NCBI RefSeq assembly: GCF_002845275.2
Contig: NZ_CP088149.1
Coordinates: 1,608,501 to 1,672,500, forward strand
DNA length: 64,000 nucleotides
Direction of reading: 5' to 3'
DNA from: Pseudomonas sp. S06B 330
GTDB lineage: Bacteria > Pseudomonadota > Gammaproteobacteria > Pseudomonadales > Pseudomonadaceae
The notes below the pieces were generated by a model, which was not told where the DNA came from, did no database searches, and saw nothing but the letters and a program-made list of their open reading frames with translations. A program made the translations under genes and the position numbers. Numbering within the stretch: position 1 is the first letter of the stretch; each line of letters opens with the position of its first letter. Shown here piece after piece: positions 45,149-53,906 of the stretch.

Positions 45149-46120
45149 CTATAGCCAGCCGGAACGTTTGAAGCTGGCGAACAGCGCCGTGCAGCCCACG
45201 GCGATGCCCCCAAGTACGGCGAAATAGCCGTAGTGCCAGCTTAACTCCGGCATGTTCTGAAAGTTCATCCCGTAGATCCCTGCCACTGCGGTGGGGAATG
45301 CCAGGATCGCCGCCCAGGCGGCGAACTTGCGCTGGACGATGCTTTGCCGTGATGACTCCAGCAACATGCCGATCTCGATGGTCTGGCTGGCAATGTCACG
45401 AATCCCCGCCAGGTCTTCCATTTGTCGGGTCACGTGGATCTGCACATCGCGAAAGTACGGGCGCATGTTTTTGTCGATAAATGGAAAGGTCAGGCGCTGC
45501 AGTTCTTCACTGACCTCAACCATAGGCGCGACGTAGCGGCGCAGGCGCAGGATGTCGCGACGCAGGCTGTGCAGGCGACGGATGTCTTCTTCCTGTAGGG
45601 AATTGCTGAGCACACTCTGTTCCAGCTCTTCGATCTCACCGTGGATCGCTTCGGCGATCGGTTGATAGTTCTCGGTGACAAAATCAAGCAGGGCATAGAG
45701 GACGAAATCCTCGCCGTGTTCCAACAGCAAGGGACGTGCCTCGCAGCGTTGGCGGACCAGGGCGTAGGATTTGGAGTGACCATTGCGGCAAGTAATGATG
45801 TAGCCATTGCCGGCAAAGATATGGGTTTCGATGAACTCCAGCTTGCCTGCCTGGCGCACGGGCGAGTAGGTGACGATGAACAGCGCGTCGCCGAAGGTTT
45901 CCAGCTTCGGCCGGCTGTGTTTTTCCAGGGCATCTTCGATGGCCAGTTCATGCAGGTTGAACTGGCATTGCAGATTGGCCAGTTCCTGAGCGTCGGGCTC
46001 TTCCAGGCCGATCCAGACGAAATGCCCAGGTTTACTGGCCCACTGACTGCCTTCGTCGATACTGATGTTGGTGACTTTTCTGCCGGCGCTGTACACCGCC
46101 GACGCAACGACTCGTCCCAT
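45149..46120 (-). CDS. CorA-family magnesium/divalent cation channel
   Basis: This 323-residue protein has a large cytoplasmic N-terminal domain with long charged helices (HGEIEELEQSVLSNSLQEED, then RRLHSLRRDILRLRRYV). Two C-terminal membrane helices follow (WAAILAFPTAVAGIYGMNF and YFAVLGGIAVGCTALFASF). The YGMN motif at the end of the first helix is the ion selectivity signature. It forms a pentameric Mg2+ channel or, in the ZntB-like branch, a zinc transporter. It converges with the GATase gene. Confidence 0.92.
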   Translation of the reverse strand: MGRVVASAVYSAGRKVTNISIDEGSQWASKPGHFVWIGLEEPDAQELANLQCQFNLHELAIEDALEKHSRPKLETFGDALFIVTYSPVRQAGKLEFIETHIFAGNGYIITCRNGHSKSYALVRQRCEARPLLLEHGEDFVLYALLDFVTENYQPIAEAIHGEIEELEQSVLSNSLQEEDIRRLHSLRRDILRLRRYVAPMVEVSEELQRLTFPFIDKNMRPYFRDVQIHVTRQMEDLAGIRDIASQTIEIGMLLESSRQSIVQRKFAAWAAILAFPTAVAGIYGMNFQNMPELSWHYGYFAVLGGIAVGCTALFASFKRSGWL

Positions 46121-46185
46121 GGTGATTCGCTTCTTCTGATTTGCGTGCCAGTAGCTTGGTCTGACCCACAGATTTCAGCAACCAC

Positions 46186-46908
46186 TCATGCCTGCGGCAA
46201 TTCAGCTTCCATCCGATCGATACAGCGTTGCATCTGCAGTCGGCATTGCTCGGCCAGGGCTGGCACGTCCTGCTGGGTCAGACCGCTGGTGGCGATCGGT
46301 GGCAGTGAGCGGATGATGACCTTACTGCGCCGCCAGCTGTTCAGGCTCAAGCGCCGGGCGTAGCGGCTGACGCACACGGGCACGATTGGCACACCGGCTT
46401 CGACCGCCATATGAAAGGCGCCTTTTTTGAACGGTATCAGCTGTTCACCGGCGTTGCGCGTGCCTTCGGGGAACACCCAGATCGAGGTGTTGTTCTCACA
46501 CAAGGTGCGCGTGGTAGTTTGCATGGCACGGCGCGCCTGATAGGCATTGCCGCGATCAATCAGCACATTGCCGCCCAGCCAGAACAGCTGGCCGAACAGC
46601 GGAACCCATTTCAGGCTTTTTTTGCCGATGCACACGGTTCGCGGCGGCACCACGTGGCCCAACACAAACAAGTCATGGTTGGACTGGTGATTGGCGACAA
46701 TCACGCAGCCAGGCGGCTGGTCGAACAGCGGACCAACTTCGGCTTTGACATCCAGGTGCATCAGCCAGGTAGCGGGCAGCCCATACAGGCGCGCGTAGAT
46801 ACGGCTGTTGTCCGGATTGAAGGGCCGACACAGGCCGATCAACACACCGACAATACCGATAAGAACAAAATGCAGCCCCAACAAGAGCATGCGGATAAGA
46901 AAAAGCAT
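46186..46908 (-). CDS. 1-acylglycerol-3-phosphate O-acyltransferase (PlsC family)
   Basis: This 240-residue protein has one or two N-terminal membrane segments (MLFLIRMLLLGLHFVLIGIV) and the PlsC motifs VIVANHQSNHDLFVLG (NHxSxxD catalytic), VLIDRGN and IWVFPEGTRNAGE (FPEGTR), then VPIVPVCVSRY. It acylates lysophosphatidate at position 2 in phospholipid synthesis. ATG 46908 is preferred over TTG 46929. Pseudomonas usually has several such paralogues, so this may not be the main one. It is 65 bases from the CorA gene on the same strand. Confidence 0.92.
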   Translation of the reverse strand: MLFLIRMLLLGLHFVLIGIVGVLIGLCRPFNPDNSRIYARLYGLPATWLMHLDVKAEVGPLFDQPPGCVIVANHQSNHDLFVLGHVVPPRTVCIGKKSLKWVPLFGQLFWLGGNVLIDRGNAYQARRAMQTTTRTLCENNTSIWVFPEGTRNAGEQLIPFKKGAFHMAVEAGVPIVPVCVSRYARRLSLNSWRRSKVIIRSLPPIATSGLTQQDVPALAEQCRLQMQRCIDRMEAELPQA

Positions 46909-47029
46909 TGAACGACTCACACCAGGCAAACGCGGCGCAGTGTACGGGTGTGCACTTGTACGAGCAAACGCTCAATGCTGTAGGATCAGCCTGATTGTGT
47001 AAGTAAACGCAATCAGGCCTTGGTAGGGG

Positions 47030-47719
47030 TCAGCCCAGGTGTTGCTGATCGCGGATGATCGCCTCGTCGAGGGTCTCGAGCAGCGCCTTGCGCACTTTGA
47101 GTTTGGTGTGTTTATGCGCGTTCATGTTGATCTTCTTCAACTGCCGGGCAGCGGCCAGGGCGCTTTCCTGCAGCTGCTCGACCGTCACCACCTTGTCGAG
47201 GAAACCAGCATCCACGGCGCTGATTGGATCGAACATCTCGGCGTTGATCACCGAGCGGTGGAAAGCCGAGCGGCGCAGGCGGTCACGGGCCAGCTCGATC
47301 CCGGCGTGGTGCATAGTCATGCCGATCTGCACTTCGTTCAGGCCAATGCTGAACGGGCCTTCAACGCCGATGCGATAGTCGGCCGAGAGCAGCAGGAATG
47401 CACCTTTGGCCACCGCATGGCCAGGGCAGGCGACAATGATCGGAAACGGGTGAGCGAGCATGCGCCGGGCCAGGGTCGAGCCGGCCGTGACCAGGGCAAC
47501 GGCCTCTTTTGGGCCTGCGGTCATTACCTTGAGGTCATAGCCGCCGGAAAGAATCCCTGGCTGGCCGGTGACAATTACCACGGCACGGTCCTGCGTGGCC
47601 TGATCGAGGGCGGTGTTGAAGGCAACAATGAGGTCTGGAGAGATAGCGTTGACCTTGCCGTTGTTCAAGGTCAGGGTCGCGATGCCGTCTTCGAGGTGGT
47701 AGGTAATCAGCTCACTCAT
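47030..47719 (-). CDS. Crotonase/enoyl-CoA hydratase family protein
   Basis: This 229-residue protein has the crotonase fold: GIATLTLNNGKVNAISPD at the start, the first oxyanion segment ILSGGYDLKVM, the second ACPGHAVAKGAFLLLSADYRIG, and the helix FSIGLNEVQIGMTMHHAGIEL. The Glu residues used by typical hydratases are not obvious, so it may act on another acyl-CoA. It stands alone upstream of the PlsC gene on the same strand. The start is ATG 47719, with AGGAAC upstream. Confidence 0.9.
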   Translation of the reverse strand: MSELITYHLEDGIATLTLNNGKVNAISPDLIVAFNTALDQATQDRAVVIVTGQPGILSGGYDLKVMTAGPKEAVALVTAGSTLARRMLAHPFPIIVACPGHAVAKGAFLLLSADYRIGVEGPFSIGLNEVQIGMTMHHAGIELARDRLRRSAFHRSVINAEMFDPISAVDAGFLDKVVTVEQLQESALAAARQLKKINMNAHKHTKLKVRKALLETLDEAIIRDQQHLG

Positions 47720-48008
47720 GACACAGTTCCTAAAGGGAGAGTGGGGCAGACGTTACTCAGGCCGGGCAGTCAGGTAAAGCGCTGTGACTGACTGACCGGT
47801 CAGCCATTGGCCGCTTTAGCGTATAACTTGGGAGGAGGTGCTGACGGGCTGCCGAAGCACGCCAGAGATTGGCAGCTTTGCCCTGTGTGCCGTGATTTTT
47901 TGCCGAATTGGCTTAAGCGCATGAATATTCTGAAAAAAACCTTTGCCATCAGAACCTGTTTCGACTACATTAGCGCGCCTCGACAGGCTGAACTGCTTGA
48001 AGAGAAAC

Positions 48009-48098
48009 GGTGAAGTGTCCGAGTGGCTGAAGGAGCACGCCTGGAAAGTGTGTATACAGGAAACTGTATCAAGGGTTCGAATCCCTTCTTCACCGCCA
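48009..48098 (+). tRNA. tRNA-Ser (anticodon GGA)
   Basis: This is a 90-base tRNA with acceptor arms GGTGAAG and CTTCACC, a long variable arm (GTGTATACAGGAAACTGTATC-type), T-loop GGTTCGAATCC and encoded CCA end. The anticodon loop CTGGAAA has GGA at 48043-48045, reading UCC and UCU. A terminator follows directly. Confidence 0.97.
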
Positions 48099-48105
48099 CA
48101 TTTAG

Positions 48106-48140
48106 AAAAGCCCCCGACCTGAAAAGGTCGGGGGCTTTTT
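48106..48140 (+). terminator. Rho-independent terminator after tRNA-Ser
   Basis: AAAAGCCCCCGACCT and AGGTCGGGGGC form a 10-11 bp stem over a GAAA-type loop, followed by five T. Confidence 0.95.
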
Positions 48141-48230
48141 GCATTCTGCAGGTTTCGCGCCCTCATTTGCTCTCCCCACGTTCGCCCTGTGGTGTGATAT
48201 TTCACTGACGAAATCGCACTAACGCGGTGA

Positions 48231-48329
48231 TTTTCATAAGCGCTCAGAACTTTTCAGCATTATTCAGCATTCCGCGAACCGCGAATCATGCCTTTTCAGA
48301 GCAGCGTGGTGGGGGGGCATGCGTTACTG
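48231..48329. promoter_or_regulatory. Phased TCA(G) array A, candidate operator
   Basis: TCA elements start at 48234, 48244, 48254 and 48264 (10-bp steps; CTCAGAAC, TTTTCAGCAT, TATTCAGCAT). After a 22-bp step come 48286 and 48296. TTACTG (48324-48329) in GCATGCGTTACTG follows. The same layout recurs at 53774 and 57672. It lies 90 bases after the tRNA terminator and about 550 bases upstream of the chemoreceptor gene. Confidence 0.6.
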
Positions 48330-48375
48330 TTTTAGCTTCTGGCTAGGCCTGCGCAAGAGGTACGAAGAGCACATT

Positions 48376-48468
48376 ATGCCAGTGTCGCTGATCATACTGT
48401 TCGCACTCTACGCGGGGGCGGTTTGCGGTAATTTGACGCTGAGCCTCGTGGGGCTGGTGAGGCGTTAA
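48376..48468 (+). CDS. Possible 30-residue hydrophobic peptide
   Basis: The open frame starts at ATG 48376 with GAAGAG 7 bases upstream. It encodes MPVSLIILFALYAGAVCG followed by NLTLSLVGLVRR. A single hydrophobic helix ending in two Arg would suit a membrane microprotein or a leader peptide. It lies about 50 bases downstream of array A. There is no homology evidence; it may be chance. Confidence 0.3.
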   Translation: MPVSLIILFALYAGAVCGNLTLSLVGLVRR

Positions 48469-48882
48469 TTTCGGTGTGATACCGAGAGTTCTATTTAACC
48501 GTTCTACAGCGAAATAATGATTAGTTGATGCCAGAGCAAAAAATGTTCGGCGCGCGGATGTAGTCATACAAGGGGTATGTCACCTAACCCAAACGCATCA
48601 GTTTCCGTTGTCATGGCGCAAGAATCGGGAGCGTTCATCGCACATCAAATTGGCCGTTGCCGAGGCGTCGTTGACGATAATGATGTCAAGGTCAAAGAAG
48701 ATCATCGGGCACTGATTTAAGTGGTACGCGGGGCGTCTATCAACTGGGTGTTAATGCCAAGCGGATGAACAATATTACGGTTCTTACTGACACCCGTCAG
48801 TTTGCTCACGCTGAGGTGTTGCGTACTCTTTCTGCGTTCAAGGACTTGACTCGTTCCGGTCAATTTATCGAGACATATAATA
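48469..48882. other. Gap before the chemoreceptor gene
   Basis: No convincing gene was found. A 47-codon frame at 48577-48720 (MSPNPNASVSVVMAQ...) has a poorly placed GGGG. TATAAT at 48876-48881 abuts the chemoreceptor ATG by 1 base. No Shine-Dalgarno site is visible before that ATG. Confidence 0.45.
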
Positions 48883-50511
48883 ATGAATCTACGTACACTT
48901 AATCTTGCTCCTCGTTCGATGCTGTGTTTTGGTTTTTTTTGCCTGTTGATCAGCGGTATGGGGTTATTTGCTATCAGCAAGGCCTCTGACCTGAATCGGG
49001 CAGAAAAGCTTGTTGAAGAAAATGTCGTGCCTAGTTTCAAGATTTTAGGTGGACTTGGGCGCGATTTTGTCACTTTGCGTAATGAAAACAGCAAGCTGCG
49101 TAACCCGTTGGAATCTGCCACGGTAAAGGCCAAGAGTATTGCCAGTATCACCGCGACTAAATATGCCATTCAGAAAGAGCTGGACCAATTCTCACCCTTG
49201 GTCGTGACGGCTAAGGCGCCGGAAATCTTCCGCGCGCTGAAAGAGGCTGTTAGCCAATTCAACGTTGTTGAAGAAAAATACTTGGCCTTGATTGCGGCCA
49301 AGGATTTTGAAGGTGCTATCCAACTCTCCGACTCCGAAGTCCGACGTGTACACGATGGCATATTCACCCACCTTCAGCAGTTGATCGACGTCAACGAGGA
49401 AAAGGCTAAAGCTGCCGGCGCTGCAGCCGATGCCGCTTACACAAGCCTGCGCACCCTAGTTGGAGTTTTCATCGCCGTAGCAATGGTTGCAAGTATTTTA
49501 CTCGCTACGCTTTACACCCGCAGCATATTAATTCCCGTACGCCAGTCGCTACTGATTGCTGAGCGCATTGCCAGTAACGACTTCAGCGCCGATATTAACG
49601 TTGATGGCCGTGACGAGTTGGGGCGCTTGATCGCCGCGCTTGCCACGATGCAGGACAATCTGCGCAACGCAATTACCAAGATCTATGATTCGTCTACTCA
49701 ACTGGCCGCTACCTCGGAAGAAATGCATGCCGTGACGGAGGACGCTTCCAAGGGCCTATTGCGTCAGACCGACGAAATTGAGATGGCGGCCACGGCCGTG
49801 ACCGAGATGAGTTCGGCGGTCGACGAAGTGGCCAACAACGCTGCAGAGGCCTCTACGGCAGCGTCGCAAGCCAGCAGTACGGCTATGAGTGGTCGGATCA
49901 AAGTCGATGAGACCGTGGTGGCAATCAACCACATGGTCTCCACCGTTGAGTCGACATCGGCTGACGTCAAAGAACTGGCCGTAATGGCCTCTGATATCAG
50001 CACGGTACTTGATGTGATCCGTGCCATTGCCGAACAAACCAACCTGCTGGCCCTGAACGCCGCTATCGAAGCCGCTCGAGCCGGTGAGGCGGGCCGCGGT
50101 TTTGCCGTGGTGGCTGATGAAGTGCGTGCACTGGCCCACCGTACGCAGCAGTCGACCCAGGAGATCGAAAAAATGATCTCCAACATTCAGGCCGGCAGCA
50201 ACGCGGCGGTCACTTCTATGGACCATAGCAGTGTGCAGGCTGGCAAAACCCTGTTGCTGGCGCAGGCAGCGGGGGCTGCACTTGCCGAAATCACCGAGTC
50301 GATCAGCCACATCAATGATCGCAACCTGCAGATTGCAACGGCTGCCGAGGAGCAATCGCAAGTGGCGCGTCAGGTCGATCAGAACCTGGTGAGCATCCGT
50401 GATCTGTCGACCCAATCGGCTACCGGCTCTCATCAGACGTCGCTCGCCAGTGGTGAGCTCTCGGTACTCGCCGTTGATCTGAACCATCTGGTGAAGCAGT
50501 TCAAAATGTAA
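48883..50511 (+). CDS. Methyl-accepting chemotaxis protein (4HB sensor type)
   Basis: This 542-residue chemoreceptor has [20 protein letters not shown] as a typical Pseudomonas 4HB-receptor start, membrane helix 1 (about 12-32), and a ~150-residue helical periplasmic domain. Membrane helix 2 (about 189-208), HAMP, and the signalling domain with the tip [20 protein letters not shown] (about 383-402) follow. The family resemblance fixes the start despite the lack of an RBS. No CheR-binding pentapeptide is present. The ligand is unknown. It leads the signalling island with the diguanylate cyclase after it. Confidence 0.92.
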   Translation: MNLRTLNLAPRSMLCFGFFCLLISGMGLFAISKASDLNRAEKLVEENVVPSFKILGGLGRDFVTLRNENSKLRNPLESATVKAKSIASITATKYAIQKELDQFSPLVVTAKAPEIFRALKEAVSQFNVVEEKYLALIAAKDFEGAIQLSDSEVRRVHDGIFTHLQQLIDVNEEKAKAAGAAADAAYTSLRTLVGVFIAVAMVASILLATLYTRSILIPVRQSLLIAERIASNDFSADINVDGRDELGRLIAALATMQDNLRNAITKIYDSSTQLAATSEEMHAVTEDASKGLLRQTDEIEMAATAVTEMSSAVDEVANNAAEASTAASQASSTAMSGRIKVDETVVAINHMVSTVESTSADVKELAVMASDISTVLDVIRAIAEQTNLLALNAAIEAARAGEAGRGFAVVADEVRALAHRTQQSTQEIEKMISNIQAGSNAAVTSMDHSSVQAGKTLLLAQAAGAALAEITESISHINDRNLQIATAAEEQSQVARQVDQNLVSIRDLSTQSATGSHQTSLASGELSVLAVDLNHLVKQFKM

Positions 50512-50814
50512 TGATGATTGAACTCGCCGCAATTTTGCTCAAAACGGTTTGATGTGCTGGGTACAGTGTAAGAAAGCCAACAAGCCATTTTGTAACCCGC
50601 TCTTTCGGTGAAGAAGAGCGGGAGCGGCTTGTGGAGCGTTGGTGGGCGACAATCATCAGGTCTGTGTGCTTTGACTCAGTGATTTTTCACCTGCGAGCCT
50701 CCCGTCGGAACAGCCATAATGAGCTGGTTGGCTGAGCCGCAAAGATGATCAAGCATAGCAGTTTGGGAAATAGTGGCCGACTTGGCGAGGCCCGGCGTAT
50801 CTGGGTGGGGTTAT
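50512..50814. other. 303-bp gap before the diguanylate cyclase gene
   Basis: It contains a hairpin at 50596-50622 (CCCGCTCTTT / AAGAGCGGG) without a T-run, and scattered TCAG elements at 50656, 50676 and TCAC at 50687. These only weakly resemble the phased arrays elsewhere in the island. Confidence 0.45.
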
Positions 50815-53724
50815 ATGAGTGGTTTTGTTGCGTGGCTACGATCGGTCACAGACTCGTTTTTCTCCAGTCTGGCCGCTAAACGCGGTGTGTTGATCCTGGC
50901 TTTACTGGTTCAGGGCACGTGTGCGGGTGTTTACTTGTACCTAGAGCATAACTGGATTGAAGCCAGGGTGGTGCAAAGCCTGAAAAACGTCTCGTCGATG
51001 CATTTACGCAGCTTTGATCAGCTCGAGATAACACTGAACTATCAACTTTCTTCGATCGGTGAGGCCATGGGTCTCCTTGGTATGGATCTGCCGCGAAAAC
51101 AAGCGCTGCTGCAAAAGGAGTTGAAGCAGGCATGGCTGGATACCGTCATCGTCCTAGATGCCGCTGGCAATATCGTTACCTTCGCCACTGATGTACCGCT
51201 GAGCGCTGCTTTGCCGCCGAGCGTGTTGGCGGCCTCCTCCTACAAGAACTGGTCTCGGTATCGGGCGTTCATGGACAGCGGGGCAGAGACAGCCAGCTTT
51301 TTTGTTTCCCGGCCGCAAATACCTGAACTGCGTGGTGGGGGGATAGTGATGTATCGGAGGATCAAATCCACGCAAGGGGACCTGCTGGGGAGTGTCGTCG
51401 GTTTCACCAGCCTCCATAGCTTGTCGAATTTGCTCAATGCCGATGTCGCTCGGGGATTTGATTTGGGCAAGAACGGAATCCTGAATTTTATAGACCGGCG
51501 AACGAATAAAATATTGTATCGCTACATGTATTCGAACGACCCCGCTGAGGTATACAGCGGTGGATTGATCCCCCTTGGCGGCGCCTCTTTTCAGGACTCC
51601 CGGTACGGGGCGGAGGTGAAATTTTACCGCTCGCCGGTGGACGGGCTGGAGCGCCTTGCCGTGTTGGCCCCCATGCACAATGACCAGTGGCTGCAACTGG
51701 TCGGTGCGAGCAAGGATGAGTACCTGTTCAACTGGCGAATTCAGGTGATCTTCTCGGTATTTGCCTTTATCTGTCTGTGCATCCTGCAGTGGCTGCTGGT
51801 GACGTTTATTCATCAGAATCGCGCACAGCGGGCGCTGCTGGATCTGGTCCTGGACACCATGGACGCTTATGTTTACTTCAAAACCAGCGAACGGCGATTT
51901 GTCTACGCCAATGCGAAGACCGCTGACTTGTTCGGTTTGCCGGCTGAACAGATCATCGGCCGACTAGACCGCGAAATCTTGCCGCCTAAGGTCGCCGATG
52001 ATTTCTGGGTCATGGATCGCCAAGTGTTTGCCTCGGGTACCAAGCAAAGCGCTACGGAAGTCGTCACAACACCTGATGGAAAAAAACATTACTACGCGTC
52101 GATCAAGGTGCCGGTGCAACTACCGGATCAACCGCTGGCCTTGATCGGTTTTTCCACCGACGTGACCGAGTTGCATGAGCAAACCATTGCCCGTGAGGCC
52201 GCTGAGAAAGAACTGGTTGCGCACAACCACTCGCTTAGACTGAACAACCTGGTGCTCGATAAACTGGCTCAGAATGCCACGTTGTCGGAAGTGCTGAACG
52301 CCATGGTGTGCATCATTGATGACTACCGTGTCGGTGTATCGGGCGCTGTGTATCTGGTGGCTGACAATGGCAAGGAACTGATCGGCTGTGTTGCACCCCA
52401 TTTGCCTGAGGCATGGTTCGGCGCTACGGCACGCGTACCGATTGACGATATGAACGGCTCTTGCGCGATTGCCGTTTCCCGCGGGGAAACCGTCATCGTT
52501 GAGGATATCGCCAGCGATTCCTCGTATCGAGGCTCAACTCGTGAAGCCATTCTCGCCTTCGGCCTGAGGGCGGCCTGGACCCAGCCGATAAAAAACAATG
52601 AGGGCACTATTCTCGGCGTCTTCGCCTTGTATCAGCGCCAGCCCGCAGCCCCGGACATCCATGATCTCGCCCTGCTGGTGGACTACTCTAAACTCGCACA
52701 ATTGGTCATTGAGCGCTCGCGCCTTGCCGAGGCATTGGCGGAAAGTCAGGCCTTGTATCGCCTGGTGGCGGAAAACAGCAACGATGTAATCTGGGTTGTC
52801 CAATATCCGTCCATGCGATACAGCTATATAAGCCCCTCGGTTGAATGGTTGCGTGGCTGGACGCAGGAAGAAACATTCAATGTTCCGCTGCTTCAATCGA
52901 TGCCGCCAGACTCGGTTTACCTATGGAACGAAGTTGTGGCAGAACACCTGCGGCGTATTGACGAAGGCGACCTGACGGGCCGTTTCATCGGCATTGAGCT
53001 GTCTGTCTGGCACAAGGACGGTCATCGCGTCCCGGTTGAGGTAGTGGCCAATATCATGCTGGACAACGCTTGCAGACCGACCCACATCGTTGGTAGCTCC
53101 CGGGACATCACCCGGCGCAAGGTCGCTGAAGATACCATCCGGAAAATGGCGTTCTACGACCAACTGACTGACCTGCCCAATCGCCGAATGCTCGAAGACC
53201 AGCTTGCCAAGATGCTCGCGCTCGCGAATCGAGAGCAACGTACGTTGTCGTTACTCTTTATTGATCTGGACAGGTTCAAGGCGGTCAACGACCAGCACGG
53301 GCATGAGGCCGGTGACTGGCTATTGAAACAGGTCGCAGTACGTATGTGCTCGGTGCTGCGCGCTTCTGATACCGCTTCGCGCATAGGTGGCGATGAATTT
53401 ATCATCCTCCTGCCAGATGCCCACAAGACAGTCGAGGCCCTTCAGGTCGCGAAGAAGATCCGTCGTATTCTTGAAAAACCATTTGTCATGGACAATGGCG
53501 TGGAGTTGGATATTTCGTCGAGTATCGGCGTAGTGATGTATCCCGACCAGGCCGACAATATGCGTGACTTATTTCACTTTGGCGACGAAGCCATGTACCG
53601 CGCCAAGAAGGGGGGTAGAAACGCAGTGGAAGTATTTGCTCCGCTGGCACAATCTGATGAGCGGAGTAGGGAGAACCTGCAGGGGCGTGATGCGCAACAA
53701 CTTACTGGTGACGAAGAGCACTAG
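50815..53724 (+). CDS. Membrane diguanylate cyclase with Cache-like, PAS, GAF, PAS and GGDEF domains
   Basis: This 969-residue protein makes cyclic di-GMP. Order: membrane helix 1 (about 27-45), a periplasmic sensor of ~260 residues (dCache-like), membrane helix 2 (about 312-332), PAS (about 345-455, MDAYVYFKTSERRFVYANAK), GAF (about 475-640), PAS (about 645-760, NSNDVIWVV) and GGDEF (about 775-945). The catalytic motif RIGGDEFIILLPD is intact, and RASD five residues before it is a product-inhibition I-site (RxxD). There is no EAL domain. Start chosen at ATG 50815 (MSGFVAWLRS); GTG 50773 is the alternative. It is followed by the hybrid kinase. Confidence 0.92.
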   Translation: MSGFVAWLRSVTDSFFSSLAAKRGVLILALLVQGTCAGVYLYLEHNWIEARVVQSLKNVSSMHLRSFDQLEITLNYQLSSIGEAMGLLGMDLPRKQALLQKELKQAWLDTVIVLDAAGNIVTFATDVPLSAALPPSVLAASSYKNWSRYRAFMDSGAETASFFVSRPQIPELRGGGIVMYRRIKSTQGDLLGSVVGFTSLHSLSNLLNADVARGFDLGKNGILNFIDRRTNKILYRYMYSNDPAEVYSGGLIPLGGASFQDSRYGAEVKFYRSPVDGLERLAVLAPMHNDQWLQLVGASKDEYLFNWRIQVIFSVFAFICLCILQWLLVTFIHQNRAQRALLDLVLDTMDAYVYFKTSERRFVYANAKTADLFGLPAEQIIGRLDREILPPKVADDFWVMDRQVFASGTKQSATEVVTTPDGKKHYYASIKVPVQLPDQPLALIGFSTDVTELHEQTIAREAAEKELVAHNHSLRLNNLVLDKLAQNATLSEVLNAMVCIIDDYRVGVSGAVYLVADNGKELIGCVAPHLPEAWFGATARVPIDDMNGSCAIAVSRGETVIVEDIASDSSYRGSTREAILAFGLRAAWTQPIKNNEGTILGVFALYQRQPAAPDIHDLALLVDYSKLAQLVIERSRLAEALAESQALYRLVAENSNDVIWVVQYPSMRYSYISPSVEWLRGWTQEETFNVPLLQSMPPDSVYLWNEVVAEHLRRIDEGDLTGRFIGIELSVWHKDGHRVPVEVVANIMLDNACRPTHIVGSSRDITRRKVAEDTIRKMAFYDQLTDLPNRRMLEDQLAKMLALANREQRTLSLLFIDLDRFKAVNDQHGHEAGDWLLKQVAVRMCSVLRASDTASRIGGDEFIILLPDAHKTVEALQVAKKIRRILEKPFVMDNGVELDISSSIGVVMYPDQADNMRDLFHFGDEAMYRAKKGGRNAVEVFAPLAQSDERSRENLQGRDAQQLTGDEEH

Positions 53725-53773
53725 GCGTCGGCCAGCACGTCAAAGCTCTGGACAGGGCGTTACGCCGTCCCAC

Positions 53774-53838
53774 TCACAAATTTTCAGCATTTTTCAGGAA
53801 ACCAATCGCATGAATCAGTTGTTTTCACAGCGCTACTG
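53774..53838. promoter_or_regulatory. Phased TCA(G) array C, candidate operator upstream of the hybrid kinase
   Basis: TCA elements start at 53774, 53784 and 53794 (TTTTCAGCAT, TTTTCAGGAA), then after a 21-bp step at 53815 and 53825. CTACTG in GCGCTACTG ends at 53838, 20 bp closer than in the other arrays. It lies about 70 bp upstream of the kinase start. Confidence 0.6.
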
Positions 53839-53906
53839 AAGGGGCAGTAGTTTACTAATGGGCAAGCTTTCGACGTGGGTCGTGGCAATGTTCGCAGGAG
53901 AGCCTC

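Noticed and set aside
47816..48205. 129-codon minus-strand frame covering tRNA-Ser (contains EEGIRTLDT)
   Set aside because: This peptide is a well-known false product of translating the tRNA-Ser complement.
48577..48720. 47-codon frame upstream of the chemoreceptor
   Set aside because: Its only purine run is too close to the ATG and no similarity is recognised.
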